A stretch of DNA of 64,000 nt. Source: Robertmurraya_A mangrovi. GTDB lineage: Bacteria; Bacillota; Bacilli; Bacillales; Cytobacillaceae. The notes below the pieces were generated by a model. The model saw only the letters and a program-made list of their open reading frames with translations, searched no databases and was not told the origin of the DNA. This document shows, in pieces, positions 49,351 through 58,343 of the stretch (the stretch's first letter is position 1; each line of letters opens with the position of its first letter). Where the stretch lies: positions 1 through 64,000 of the forward strand of contig NZ_JAXOFX010000005.1 of NCBI RefSeq assembly GCF_034427655.1. Reading direction: 5' to 3'. A program made the translations under genes and the position numbers.

Positions 49351-49707
49351 CTTTGCAACCCCCTTGTATTATATAACTAAATCAAATAAAAAATTTACAA
49401 ATACATAGACGATTTTTTAACCAAAAGGTTTTAAAAGAGTAAAGAATTATTTAATCTTTTTAAAACCTCCTCTGCTTATTTCATAATGGCGCATAACATA
49501 AAATTTGTAAATTAATAGGTTAATTTCTATACTTCAAGTGCAATTATTTTAACTAATAAGCCTTACTATTATATCAGGGTACAAATAATGTTCCATCTAT
49601 CAAATATTAGGAAATAGGATGTTGGATATTAATCCCCATAAATACATAATAGTGGCTTTCTATTTAGAAAGCCACTATTACAATATGAATATGAAAATAA
49701 GTTACTT
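49351..49707. other. non-coding region between PBP and zinc-ribbon genes
   Basis: Contains two inverted repeats. GGTTTTAAAAGA with TCTTTTTAAAACC-type arms (49427-49467) lies in the PBP upstream region. TAATAGTGGCTTTC with GAAAGCCACTATTA (49648-49680) lies after the zinc-ribbon gene and probably ends that operon. No gene is seen. Confidence 0.6.
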
Positions 49708-51111
49708 TTAGAGATCTTGTGAATTTAATTCTTCAGTTGATTCCAATTTATACATCATTAGTGAGTTTCCAACTAATGTTAATTGGTAGACTGATTTAAA
49801 TTCCTTATATTTACCTGTACCATCATTATAATAGATTTCATATTCTTCATTCATTTTCACTCTGTATCCATCATCTGTTTCTTCATATGAAAGTAAATTA
49901 GCACTTAGCAACTGTTCCGTTATTCCTTTTGAAACTAAATAATCCAGGTAATCTTTGGATTCGTCATAAGTTTTACCATTTGGATCATGGAAATGTTCAA
50001 CAATCGAGAAGTCACCTTCATTAATTGAATATACGGATGTAGACAAATAGTCATACATGAAATTTTCTAGTTCACTTTCACTATAATTGACTGTTTGTTC
50101 TTCCTCAAACTCCTCTTCTTCAAACCAAAGATAGACTTCATAAGAATCAGTTATTTCAATTACTTCTGATTTTAACATTCCATTTTGTCCATTGGCTTCT
50201 GCATGTAGCTTTATAGATCCATCAGTGCTAATAGGACCGAAGGAACTTAATTCCGAAACTGTTTTGCCTGTACTCTTTCCATTTACAAAAAGAACAGCAT
50301 CTTCTCGATTAGAATATAGAGCAATATATTCTCCCTCAATAGGAAGATAAACTTCTATAATATTGCCTGATGCGTTACTTGCGTCAATAGTTTCTTCTGC
50401 TTTTAACGTTACATACTCACCTTTATAGATACCTTCAACAAGGTGAGCCCCAGGCAAGAGGTTACCAACTACTTGGTATTCCTCCGCATTATTTAATTTC
50501 TTCAGTTTCTCTTCATTAATTTGTACTTCAACATTATCAAAAGGGGATGCAACTTTGATCTTAAAAGGAACAGCTTTTATAGTATATTGTTGATAAAGGA
50601 AAAACCTTTTTTCTCCTTTTTTAATTTCTAAGATAGAATTCCCATATTGATCTACAATTGGGTCCGTTTCTCTACTATTATTCGCCTTTCTAAGTTCCTT
50701 TTGTAAGCCTTTATTTATTTCATCTAGGTCATTTACAGTTAAGTAGTCTATAAATGCTTCAACACTTTTGTCAGATAAATCGACAGAAGTGCCACCGTCC
50801 TTTAAAAGCTTTTGCACTGTCTGAATGTCTCCATCCTTAACAGCTGTCTCAAACTTATAAATGATCTTGTCAGCATTATAGATAGATGATAAAACTAAAT
50901 GACTTATAACTAGTATAATCGCTAGTATTACAAGCATTAAAACTGAAACTATCATTTTCTTAGATAATTTTGGATTGTTGTTTGCTCTTGTAACCTTTGT
51001 TTCTCCCTCTCTTGTTACAGCGATTTCTTTTAATTCAATTTTTGTCCCACAATTGGAACAAAATGGCTGTTGTGAAATAATTTTTTGACCACAATTTTTA
51101 CAGAAAGCCAT
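49708..51111 (-). CDS. TcaA/YvbJ-like zinc-ribbon membrane protein
   Basis: A 467-residue protein. A four-Cys zinc ribbon sits at the very N-terminus (FCKNCGQKIISQQPFCSNCG, residues 3-22), one membrane helix at about 52-74 follows, and the rest is extracytoplasmic (75-467). The outer region includes repeated beta-rich modules with signatures such as VEGIYKGEYVTLKAEETID and SIKLHAEANGQNGMLKSE, and a helical C-terminal domain (LENFMYDYLSTSVYSINEGD). The layout is that of S. aureus TcaA and B. subtilis YvbJ, which affect glycopeptide sensitivity and wall metabolism in S. aureus. It is the last gene of a three-gene operon, 13 bases after the preceding gene. The zinc ribbon faces the cytoplasm. 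Confidence 0.85.
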   Translation of the reverse strand: MAFCKNCGQKIISQQPFCSNCGTKIELKEIAVTREGETKVTRANNNPKLSKKMIVSVLMLVILAIILVISHLVLSSIYNADKIIYKFETAVKDGDIQTVQKLLKDGGTSVDLSDKSVEAFIDYLTVNDLDEINKGLQKELRKANNSRETDPIVDQYGNSILEIKKGEKRFFLYQQYTIKAVPFKIKVASPFDNVEVQINEEKLKKLNNAEEYQVVGNLLPGAHLVEGIYKGEYVTLKAEETIDASNASGNIIEVYLPIEGEYIALYSNREDAVLFVNGKSTGKTVSELSSFGPISTDGSIKLHAEANGQNGMLKSEVIEITDSYEVYLWFEEEEFEEEQTVNYSESELENFMYDYLSTSVYSINEGDFSIVEHFHDPNGKTYDESKDYLDYLVSKGITEQLLSANLLSYEETDDGYRVKMNEEYEIYYNDGTGKYKEFKSVYQLTLVGNSLMMYKLESTEELNSQDL

Positions 51112-51124
51112 TCCTATACTCCTT

Positions 51125-52774
51125 TTAACTCTCTTTTAGTTTCCGTAACCATGTTCCTAAATAAGCTAACAAAAATGCAAATAGGAAACTACGAATAAAT
51201 GTACCTACCGGACTATAGCCTAAGAACATCCCCATTTCCATTTTCTCACCTGAGGAATAGGTCATATCTTTAAAAATCCCTGAAAAACCTAAATCGGTCA
51301 AGGAAGCAAGTCCACCCATTAATAACGCATATATAATGCTAAAAACCGCCAATTTTATATACAGCTGGTTACTCTGTTTTGCAATGTTAAATCCTGCCCA
51401 TAATAATAATAAAATTGGTACAAGTAACCCTAACTTTAAATATAGACTTACATCTGAAGATTCAAATACTTTCTCTAACATATAAATGTCGCTGTCCTTT
51501 GCTTCTCCATCGGTTGTAAAGCCAGAGAAAATAGAGTATGTAATAGAACCTTTTTCTCCCTCTTCGTTTAATGAAAATGTTAAAGGTACCAAGTGAAGCA
51601 AGTTCCAAACATATGAACCGATTTGTGCTCCCGTAGTAGTAATAAATATATAACTCTTGTCTAAAAGTTCTTCTAAAGGAGTTGAGTTAATAATAAAACC
51701 AAGGTCATCTTTAAATTCTTTTACTTTAACTGATAAGATTGCTATAACTACTACGATTGTTAAAAGGACACCTCTAACCACTGTAGAGAAAGCTTGGTGT
51801 ACTGCTTCACCATACGATGAGAACTCCGCTAAATGACCTGTGGTCTTACGGTAGTTATTAGCGAATAATGTACCTAGTCCTGCGAAAATAAAGGCTAAAA
51901 CAAAGCCTAACAGTAAGGAAGTAAAGAATGAGTAATCAGTACCTATATCAACGGAAATATTAAAATATTCCTCATTAAACTTTTCCTTGAAACTAAATCC
52001 TGAAAATAAAGAAACAATAGACAGTATTAATGCGTATAGGATGGAAAAAATAAGAGTAAGACTAAGTTTGCTACTATTAGATCGGTTTTGGACTCCTAAT
52101 ACAACTCCACCTATGAACAAAGAGATAAAAGGAATTAATAAATAGATAATTGAACCATTTTCAATCTTTAGTTCTCCCTTCATACTTCCTTCTTCACCAT
52201 CATAATCCCCTTTTATTTCCATATTGAAATTCAGGTTTTGAAGGTTTGAAAGCATGACCATATCCATTATTCCAAAGATTTCATCCATTTTAGGTATGTC
52301 TTTATCTGTTTCTTCTGCTAACATATCAAGCATGTAATTAATGTCAAATTCCTCAGTACCTTCTTCTACAAGACTATTCATAAAGTTTTGAGAAGTAGAC
52401 AACACAGCAAATGCTAGTAAAAAAAGTACAATAAATGAAACGATAACTGGAATAATAGCATTTTTAATTGTACCAAGACTAAAGCTTGGAATTTTAATAG
52501 AGGAATTTAAATTTTCTTTTAACTGACTTACTTCGACCTTCGGAACAGTAACTCCCCCTAGGGCAACAGCTTTACTTTTGGCAAACTGCGTCATACTGCT
52601 CCCACAACTTAGACAATAATTATCTTGCCCATTCCCTTTAGAACCGCAATCCTGACAAAATTGCCTTTTTCCAGATGCTTTGAATTTAACATTTATCGGG
52701 GATAACAGTGTCCCATCATTTATACAATATAAAGATTTAGGAGAGCCTTTCTCCCCACATGTTTTACAATACAT
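51125..52774 (-). CDS. polytopic zinc-ribbon membrane protein, 549 aa, function unknown
   Basis: I know no named family. Two N-terminal zinc ribbons are followed by about eight membrane helices. The first ribbon reads YCKTCGEKGSPKSLYCINDG, in which the fourth Cys is replaced by Asp; the second reads FCQDCGSKGNGQDNYCLSCG and is complete. Membrane segments include IPVIVSFIVLFLLAFAVLST, IIYLLIPFISLFIGGVVLGV, FFTSLLLGFVLAFIFAGLGT, VVRGVLLTIVVVIAILSVKV, LKLGLLVPILLLLWAGFNIA and SFLFAFLLAYLGTWLRKL, with an outer acidic loop after the first. It lies 12 bases after the gene for a soluble zinc-ribbon protein and 13 before the TcaA-like gene, so the three proteins probably act together. Confidence 0.75.
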   Translation of the reverse strand: MYCKTCGEKGSPKSLYCINDGTLLSPINVKFKASGKRQFCQDCGSKGNGQDNYCLSCGSSMTQFAKSKAVALGGVTVPKVEVSQLKENLNSSIKIPSFSLGTIKNAIIPVIVSFIVLFLLAFAVLSTSQNFMNSLVEEGTEEFDINYMLDMLAEETDKDIPKMDEIFGIMDMVMLSNLQNLNFNMEIKGDYDGEEGSMKGELKIENGSIIYLLIPFISLFIGGVVLGVQNRSNSSKLSLTLIFSILYALILSIVSLFSGFSFKEKFNEEYFNISVDIGTDYSFFTSLLLGFVLAFIFAGLGTLFANNYRKTTGHLAEFSSYGEAVHQAFSTVVRGVLLTIVVVIAILSVKVKEFKDDLGFIINSTPLEELLDKSYIFITTTGAQIGSYVWNLLHLVPLTFSLNEEGEKGSITYSIFSGFTTDGEAKDSDIYMLEKVFESSDVSLYLKLGLLVPILLLLWAGFNIAKQSNQLYIKLAVFSIIYALLMGGLASLTDLGFSGIFKDMTYSSGEKMEMGMFLGYSPVGTFIRSFLFAFLLAYLGTWLRKLKES

Positions 52775-52786
52775 TTTTACGCCTCC

Positions 52787-53278
52787 TTAACCAGCTAAAC
52801 GATTTCCACAACAGCTACAAAATGCTCCATTAACAGGAACCTGTTCTTCACAAGTTGGGCAAGCTGCCATTTCTGCTACTTCTGTAACCTCTACTCGCTC
52901 TACCTTCTGTCCACAGCTTCCACAGAATTTATCATCGCTTGTAAGTGACGTACCGCATCCTGAACATGAACTATTATGTTCTGTTTTCATCTTAAGTTGA
53001 GCTAACATTACTTGAGCCTTGTAAATTGTTTGGTCATATTCAACCACTTCTTTACCAATATTATGTAAATCTGAATCTTGAATTTCTCCACTTCTAATCT
53101 TTCTATATATTGTTTCCCCAAGCTTAAAAATTACTTCTGCTCTTTTTTCTGCCGTTTCACTTATTAATTTGTTATATTGGCTAATCTCTTGAGCAATTTG
53201 AAGTTTTTGCTTTCCTTGTTGTAAAGAATCTTGAATCTTATTAATTCCTCCACCAAGCTTTGTCTGTAGATCACTCAT
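52787..53278 (-). CDS. coiled-coil protein with two C-terminal zinc ribbons, 163 aa
   Basis: A soluble protein. Residues 1-95 form a long helix or coiled coil (KLGGGINKIQDSLQQGKQKL, ISETAEKRAEVIFKLGETIY); the C-terminus carries two zinc ribbons, CSGCGTSLTSDDKFCGSCG and CPTCEEQVPVNGAFCSCCG. No membrane segment is present, so it would sit in the cytoplasm and could bridge the cytoplasmic zinc ribbons of its two operon partners (inference). It is the first gene of the operon. No family name is known to me. The ATG at 53278 has AAAAGAGGGGG upstream. Confidence 0.75.
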   Translation of the reverse strand: MSDLQTKLGGGINKIQDSLQQGKQKLQIAQEISQYNKLISETAEKRAEVIFKLGETIYRKIRSGEIQDSDLHNIGKEVVEYDQTIYKAQVMLAQLKMKTEHNSSCSGCGTSLTSDDKFCGSCGQKVERVEVTEVAEMAACPTCEEQVPVNGAFCSCCGNRLAG

Positions 53279-53630
53279 ACTTTCTTCCCCCTCTTTTTTT
53301 AAAACATTAATATTCTACCATGTTTTATCTTACTAAAGGAGTAATTTCTTGAAAAAAATCCCTTTATTTTTGGGTAATTAATTCCTTTTAAGTGTTAATT
53401 TAACAAGAAATATATCCTCTTAACCTATGATATGCTATGTTAGAATCAAAAAGGACTATTTTACTTGTTTTGGTAACTCATCATAATTGAATAGGCTTAA
53501 TTACCCATTAGTTAAATTGTTCCATTTTTTAACAGTTTAGTCGTCTATTTACTTTTCAGAAATGGCGTTGAGCTACCAAACTATAAGAATAGAACCTTCT
53601 AAATTTATTTGGATATATCGGGGTGATAAC
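53279..53630. other. divergent promoter region of the zinc-ribbon cluster
   Basis: An AT-rich region that separates the three-gene minus-strand operon from the plus-strand TcaA-like gene. No gene is seen. TAGTCGTCTATTT at about 53538-53550 contains a CGTC element reminiscent of ECF-sigma -10 sites, but no -35 partner is clear. Confidence 0.4.
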
Positions 53631-55094
53631 ATGAGTTTTTGTAAAAATTGTGGAAATGATTTAGGTAATAATAAGTCATTCTGTACAAATTGCGGTCAAA
53701 AAATAGAAACTATTCAAGTTAAAAAATTATTTTGTAATCATTGTGGAGAGGATATCACTGAGAATGGAGCTCACCAATGCACTACTAAATTATCTCCAAC
53801 CATTTTTTCTCAGACTGAACGAAAAGAAAAGAGATTATTAATTAGCCTCTCCATTTTTATCTTTATCCTAATAAGTGGCGGAACTGGATTTTTCTTTTAC
53901 GTTAAAGCAGCATCTAATCCAACACAATTAATCAACCAGTACATTACAGCACTCAAATCCGAAGATATTGATACTCTTGCATCACTAACGATCCAGCAAG
54001 ATACTAAAAAAGGGATTGGGCTTACTGCCATGCAAACACTTGTTGAGCAACTTAAAGAGCAACCTGAGATTTTAAAAAATGTAGAGAAAAATTTAATAGA
54101 ACAGAAAGATAGCCTAATTAAAAATAATATCAAAGACACAGAACCATTTATATTTAAAGTAACAAAGAAGGATAAGAAGAAATTATTATTTGTGGAACAA
54201 TTTGAAATAGTAATTGTACCTGTTACTTTAAAATTATCAATAGATTCAGATGCCCAATTGTTTATTAATGATAGAGAAATAAACAGAGCTGAGAAAAGTG
54301 TTAGAACTATGGAGAATCTAATGCCTGGTATATATACGCTTAAGGCTTTAAAAAATAATGAATTTGGTCACTTTGAAGCAAAACAAACAGTTCCATTATG
54401 GAATAGTCCTACTGAAGAAATGGAGCTAACCTTTGACCAAGATTATATTATTGTTGAAAATAAATATAATGAAATGACTCTATATATCGACAATGAGGAA
54501 TTAACTTCTAGTGAACCTGAAATTAAAATTGGTCCAATCCCAGCAGGTAAAAAGGTTACAATTCAAGCTGTTGTTAATTTCCCCTGGGGTGAAGTATATT
54601 CGAAAAAACATGTTGCAAGTGCAAAGGACAGAGTCAACCCTAGTTTTGATAATGTCTATACTGAGATAGAATCTGGTATATATGAAAGTATTCTTAACTA
54701 CAATAAATCATATGTTGATGCAATTACATACTTAGATTCTTCGTATTTAGTAAACGTCTCTGAAAATAAATTGGAAGAAACGCTAGAAATTATTCAAGAT
54801 TTAGAAAATAGGGACATTTATTATGTAGGAGAATTAAACAGTCTTGTTTTTGATTCATCTACCTTTACACTAAAAGAAAACGATAGTGAATATGAAGTAA
54901 AGGTGAATGTTGAAGAAAATTACCATAGTGGATGGGTTAAGAGAGGTTCAGAAGAAGAACCTGATTTCGAAACAAAAAAATATTACTATACTTATACACT
55001 GAAATACGACACTTACGCAAATACTTGGAATGTAACAAACACAAAAAAATTAAAAAAGACAAAAATAAGCAAACCATTTGTTTACCGACCATAA
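53631..55094 (+). CDS. second TcaA/YvbJ-like zinc-ribbon membrane protein
   Basis: A 487-residue protein with the same plan as the one at 49708. The N-terminal ribbon is FCKNCGNDLGNNKSFCTNCG, followed by a second partial ribbon (FCNHCGEDITENGAHQC). One membrane helix (about 72-94) and a large extracytoplasmic region follow. In the outer part, SIDSDAQLFINDREINRAEK and the tail KKYYYTYTLKYDTYANTWNV recall the modular beta domains of TcaA. ATG 53631 follows GGGGTGAT; an upstream reading to 53562 has no site. It faces away from the three-gene operon and shares its promoter region, so all four genes probably form one functional unit. Confidence 0.85.
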   Translation: MSFCKNCGNDLGNNKSFCTNCGQKIETIQVKKLFCNHCGEDITENGAHQCTTKLSPTIFSQTERKEKRLLISLSIFIFILISGGTGFFFYVKAASNPTQLINQYITALKSEDIDTLASLTIQQDTKKGIGLTAMQTLVEQLKEQPEILKNVEKNLIEQKDSLIKNNIKDTEPFIFKVTKKDKKKLLFVEQFEIVIVPVTLKLSIDSDAQLFINDREINRAEKSVRTMENLMPGIYTLKALKNNEFGHFEAKQTVPLWNSPTEEMELTFDQDYIIVENKYNEMTLYIDNEELTSSEPEIKIGPIPAGKKVTIQAVVNFPWGEVYSKKHVASAKDRVNPSFDNVYTEIESGIYESILNYNKSYVDAITYLDSSYLVNVSENKLEETLEIIQDLENRDIYYVGELNSLVFDSSTFTLKENDSEYEVKVNVEENYHSGWVKRGSEEEPDFETKKYYYTYTLKYDTYANTWNVTNTKKLKKTKISKPFVYRP

Positions 55095-55106
55095 TTATTA
55101 ATATAT

Positions 55107-55146
55107 AAAAAACTCATCTTCTCAATAAAGAAAGATGAGTTTTTTA
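55107..55146. terminator. bidirectional terminator
   Basis: AAAAAACTCATCTT and AAGATGAGTTTTTT form a long stem with T runs on both strands, between the TcaA-like gene (plus) and the small gene at 55152 (minus). Confidence 0.88.
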
Positions 55147-55151
55147 TATAA

Positions 55152-55361
55152 CTATTTTATCTGTACTAACCAAGTCCCCAAATCTTCGTCAAAAAATGGT
55201 TTGGATGCTGCCGACATGACTTCGCCGTATGAATCCACAAAGATGTTTCCTTCAGGATCAATCATTCTAAATTGGTCGCCAACGTCTAGGCTCTCATAGG
55301 GTACTTCTTCCCAATTTCCATCTCTCATAATTTCGATTTTATGTAAATCCATGCCATTCAT
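55152..55361 (-). CDS. small protein, 69 aa, function unknown
   Basis: The protein reads MNGMDLHKIEIMRDGNWEEV, then PYESLDVGDQFRMIDPEGN, and ends GTWLVQIK. The segment DVGDQFRMIDPEGN recalls a Hint/intein-like or SH3-like beta turn, but I do not recognise the family. No signal peptide or membrane segment. AAAGGGGTG precedes the ATG; an internal Met at residue 4 is an alternative. It is a single-gene unit convergent with the second TcaA-like gene. Confidence 0.65.
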   Translation of the reverse strand: MNGMDLHKIEIMRDGNWEEVPYESLDVGDQFRMIDPEGNIFVDSYGEVMSAASKPFFDEDLGTWLVQIK

Positions 55362-55525
55362 GCCTAAACACCCCTTTTAGCCATCTATTTGTTATTAATA
55401 TTTATAACAAAATTCTCATTGTTTTATACCATATCTTACTCTTTCTTTATTAAATCTTTACAATTTGTCCGTTCCTTTTCGCTCCACTAACTGCTTAGAA
55501 TGTTAAGTATCAATAAATCCAATAG

Positions 55526-55539
55526 TGACAAAACTGTAA
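55526..55539. promoter_or_regulatory. BceR-box-like operator upstream of the ABC transporter
   Basis: TGACAAAACTGTAA matches the Bce-type response-regulator half-site pattern TnACA-N4-TGTAA. It lies about 108 bases before the ATPase start. A second TGTAAGGA occurs at 55546-55553. Confidence 0.6.
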
Positions 55540-55646
55540 GGTTCATGTAAGGATAAGTTATGGTTGCCTGATTTGAAATTTTTTATATTAAACCTATAAG
55601 GCGAAAACAGCCTACATATAACAATTTTAAATAAGGGGAAATGACG

Positions 55647-56414
55647 ATGGAACCAGTTTTACATGCAAAAGGGCTTAGAAAGGTTTACGGTTCGAAAGGG
55701 CATACGTATACAGCCGTTCAAGATATTGAATTAGATATCCATAAAGGGGAATTTGTTGGGATCATGGGTCCCTCTGGGGCAGGAAAATCTACGCTCCTAA
55801 ACATTCTATCCACCATTGACTCTCCAACATCAGGAACATTACATGTGAATGGGAAAAGAATTCATCAGTTAAAAGACGAAGAATTGTCTAATTTTCGAAG
55901 AGATAAACTTGGCTTCATTTTTCAGGATTTTAATTTATTAGATACCTTAACAGTGAAGGAAAACATTTCTCTCCCTCTCGCCTTAGCTAACGTTGCATCA
56001 AGAGAAATCGAAAGTAGAGTGAAGGAAGTAGCAGCCATCTTTGGAATCGAACGAATTCTAAACAACTATCCATATGAGATTTCCGGTGGCCAGCAGCAAA
56101 GAACTGCTACAGCGAGAGCCATTATTACAAAACCAAGCTTAATTTTCGCAGACGAGCCAACGGGTTCACTCGATTCTAAATCTGCCTTTAACTTGCTACA
56201 AACTCTAACACACCTAAACGTACAAGAACAAGCAACTATTTTAATGGTAACTCACGATGCCTATGCAGCAAGTTTTTGTTCACGTGTTTTATTTATTAAG
56301 GATGGAGCTATCTATACAGAAATTCGTAAAGGAGAAAAAAATCGCAAAATTTTCTTCCAACAAATTATCGATATTTTGACGACTCTCGGGGGTGGTCAAC
56401 ATGACGCTATTTGA
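55647..56414 (+). CDS. BceA-type ABC transporter ATPase (peptide antibiotic resistance)
   Basis: A 255-residue ATPase of the MacB/BceA type. Walker A is GIMGPSGAGKSTLLNI, Q-loop FIFQDFNLLDTLTV, signature ISGGQQQRTATARA, Walker B LIFADEPTGSLDSKS, and MVTHDAYAASFC contains the H-loop. It energises the BceB-type permease, which detects and removes peptide antibiotics such as bacitracin from undecaprenyl-phosphate lipids and signals to the kinase. ATG 55647 is chosen because GGGG lies eight bases upstream; ATG 55641 is too close. The permease gene overlaps by 14 bases. Confidence 0.92.
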   Translation: MEPVLHAKGLRKVYGSKGHTYTAVQDIELDIHKGEFVGIMGPSGAGKSTLLNILSTIDSPTSGTLHVNGKRIHQLKDEELSNFRRDKLGFIFQDFNLLDTLTVKENISLPLALANVASREIESRVKEVAAIFGIERILNNYPYEISGGQQQRTATARAIITKPSLIFADEPTGSLDSKSAFNLLQTLTHLNVQEQATILMVTHDAYAASFCSRVLFIKDGAIYTEIRKGEKNRKIFFQQIIDILTTLGGGQHDAI

Positions 56415-58317
56415 TATTGCAAAAAGAAACCTTAAAACGAATTCTAAACAGTATTTGCTCTATTTTTACCCAATGGTGTTCAGCATTGTTATATATTTTA
56501 CTTTTGTATCTTTACAATATAATGAGCAAATTCAGGCATCTGCCACCACTTTAGGTAAGATTGAGCCTGCCTTCTTAATGTCTTCCATATTGCTATTTAT
56601 ATTTGCAGCTATTTTTATTTGGTATTCAAATGCCTATTTTACACGAAAAAGAAAAAAGGAAGTCGCTTTATATTCTCTTTTTGGGATGAAAAAGAAACAA
56701 ATTGCACAGCTTCTATTTTACGAAAATTTAATTTTAGGAATGATTGCTCTAGCCATTGGTATTGTAATTGGTACACTGTTATCCAAGCTATTTGTCATGT
56801 TACTCATGAAGTTAATGGGATTTACTTTAATCACTTCTTTCACATTATCTTCTAAAGCAGTCATTCAAACCATAATAGCATTTATGACCATTATTATGAT
56901 CACATCTGTATATAACTATATGTTAATTTATCGACATTCATTGTTACAGCTCTTTAAAGCGGAAAAACAAGGAGAAAAAATTCCGAAGTCAACAAGTATT
57001 ATGGCTATATTCTCCCTCCTTCTTCTTGGAACTGGATATACGTTAATCCTTCAACCAAGTGATTCGGATATTTGGTCAGAGCTAGGTGGACTAGTCTTCT
57101 TAGGTGCATTACTATCAATGATTGTAGGAACTTACTTTTTCTTAAATTCCTTTATCTTGTTCACATTAAAAAGGCTTTCAAATATCAAAAGCGTTTATTT
57201 AAAAGGAGTGAATTTAGTTAGTATTTCTCACTTATTATTCCGAATTAAAGGGAATGTTCGAATACTAACTGTGATTGCTTTATTAAGCACCTTTACCCTT
57301 TTTGCGACTGGAACGACTTTTAGCCTATATTACAATTTAAATAATATTACGGATTCAAACTTCCCCTTTAGTATTATATATACCGTACAAGATGAGAAAA
57401 AGGAGAAGGAGATTAAGAATCTTATTAACAATAGCTCACAGCATGATGTAAAACTTTCAATTAAAATTCCTTATCTAAAAGGAACAGGTGACCTTACTTC
57501 AACATCAAGATATCCAAGTGACTATCCTGTTATTGTCATATCAGAAACTTCTTTCATGGAAATGGGGCATCATACACCATTAGACTTAGGAAGCAACGGA
57601 GCCCTTGCTTTTAACGATGGAAACTTAGACCAAAATAAGGACCCTTACACAAATAAAGACATTCAAATATTAAATGAAAAAGTCAAAATTATATCTTATG
57701 AAAAGTATTCCTTAGTAAATCACTCTATTTTTCATTTCCCAATCGTTATAAGTGATGCACTTTATCAAAAACTAAGTACACAATTAGAATCAAAAGAGTT
57801 ACAGCTATACAACATAACAAATGAAAAACAGGCTAAAGAACTGACAAGTAAAATTCAATTAACTCTTTATGACTCTGTAAGAGATCCTGATTTTATCCAG
57901 GACAACATATTTTCAAGTTATTATGATCAATATCAAAAAGGTCTAGAAACATACGGAATTCTAATCTTTATAAGTGGCTTCTTAGGTTGCATATTTTTAT
58001 TGGCGACAGGCAGTATGCTTTACTATAAACAATTGACCGAGGCTGTTCAAGATCAACAACGTTATCAAATCCTTCAAAAAATAGGGATGAATCAAAAGCA
58101 AATACGGCTTTCAATCGCCAAGCAATTAGTTTTAGTATTTTTACTTCCTCTGTTAGTGGCTATCTCACATAGTACCGTTATTATTCAAGCCATTTCTAAC
58201 TTTATTCAAATAAACATGGCTTTACCTTTTGCAATTACAATCGGATTGTATATCGTTATGTATTTTGTCTATTACTTATTAACTTTGAGTAAGTATCACT
58301 CACTGGTTAATAAATAA
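56401..58317 (+). CDS. BceB-type ABC transporter permease
   Basis: A 638-residue permease with the BceB layout: ten membrane helices, two FtsX-like domains at the ends, and a large extracytoplasmic domain of about 200 residues (about 305-505) between helices 7 and 8. N-terminal hallmarks include TLFDIAKRNLKTNSKQYLLY and RKRKKEVALYSLFGMKKKQI, the coupling loop that binds BceA. The outer domain holds GTGDLTSTSRYPSDYPVIVI. It senses peptide antibiotics and forms a complex with a BceS-type kinase. GGGGGTGG precedes ATG 56401. It is convergent with the kinase gene, with a shared terminator. Confidence 0.93.
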   Translation: MTLFDIAKRNLKTNSKQYLLYFYPMVFSIVIYFTFVSLQYNEQIQASATTLGKIEPAFLMSSILLFIFAAIFIWYSNAYFTRKRKKEVALYSLFGMKKKQIAQLLFYENLILGMIALAIGIVIGTLLSKLFVMLLMKLMGFTLITSFTLSSKAVIQTIIAFMTIIMITSVYNYMLIYRHSLLQLFKAEKQGEKIPKSTSIMAIFSLLLLGTGYTLILQPSDSDIWSELGGLVFLGALLSMIVGTYFFLNSFILFTLKRLSNIKSVYLKGVNLVSISHLLFRIKGNVRILTVIALLSTFTLFATGTTFSLYYNLNNITDSNFPFSIIYTVQDEKKEKEIKNLINNSSQHDVKLSIKIPYLKGTGDLTSTSRYPSDYPVIVISETSFMEMGHHTPLDLGSNGALAFNDGNLDQNKDPYTNKDIQILNEKVKIISYEKYSLVNHSIFHFPIVISDALYQKLSTQLESKELQLYNITNEKQAKELTSKIQLTLYDSVRDPDFIQDNIFSSYYDQYQKGLETYGILIFISGFLGCIFLLATGSMLYYKQLTEAVQDQQRYQILQKIGMNQKQIRLSIAKQLVLVFLLPLLVAISHSTVIIQAISNFIQINMALPFAITIGLYIVMYFVYYLLTLSKYHSLVNK

Positions 58318-58343
58318 AAATACGGCTTTTCGGCCGTATTTTT
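58316..58343. terminator. bidirectional terminator between permease and kinase genes
   Basis: AAAAATACGGC and GCCGTATTTTT are perfect 11-base arms around TTTTCG. The T/A runs serve both convergent transcripts. Confidence 0.88.
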
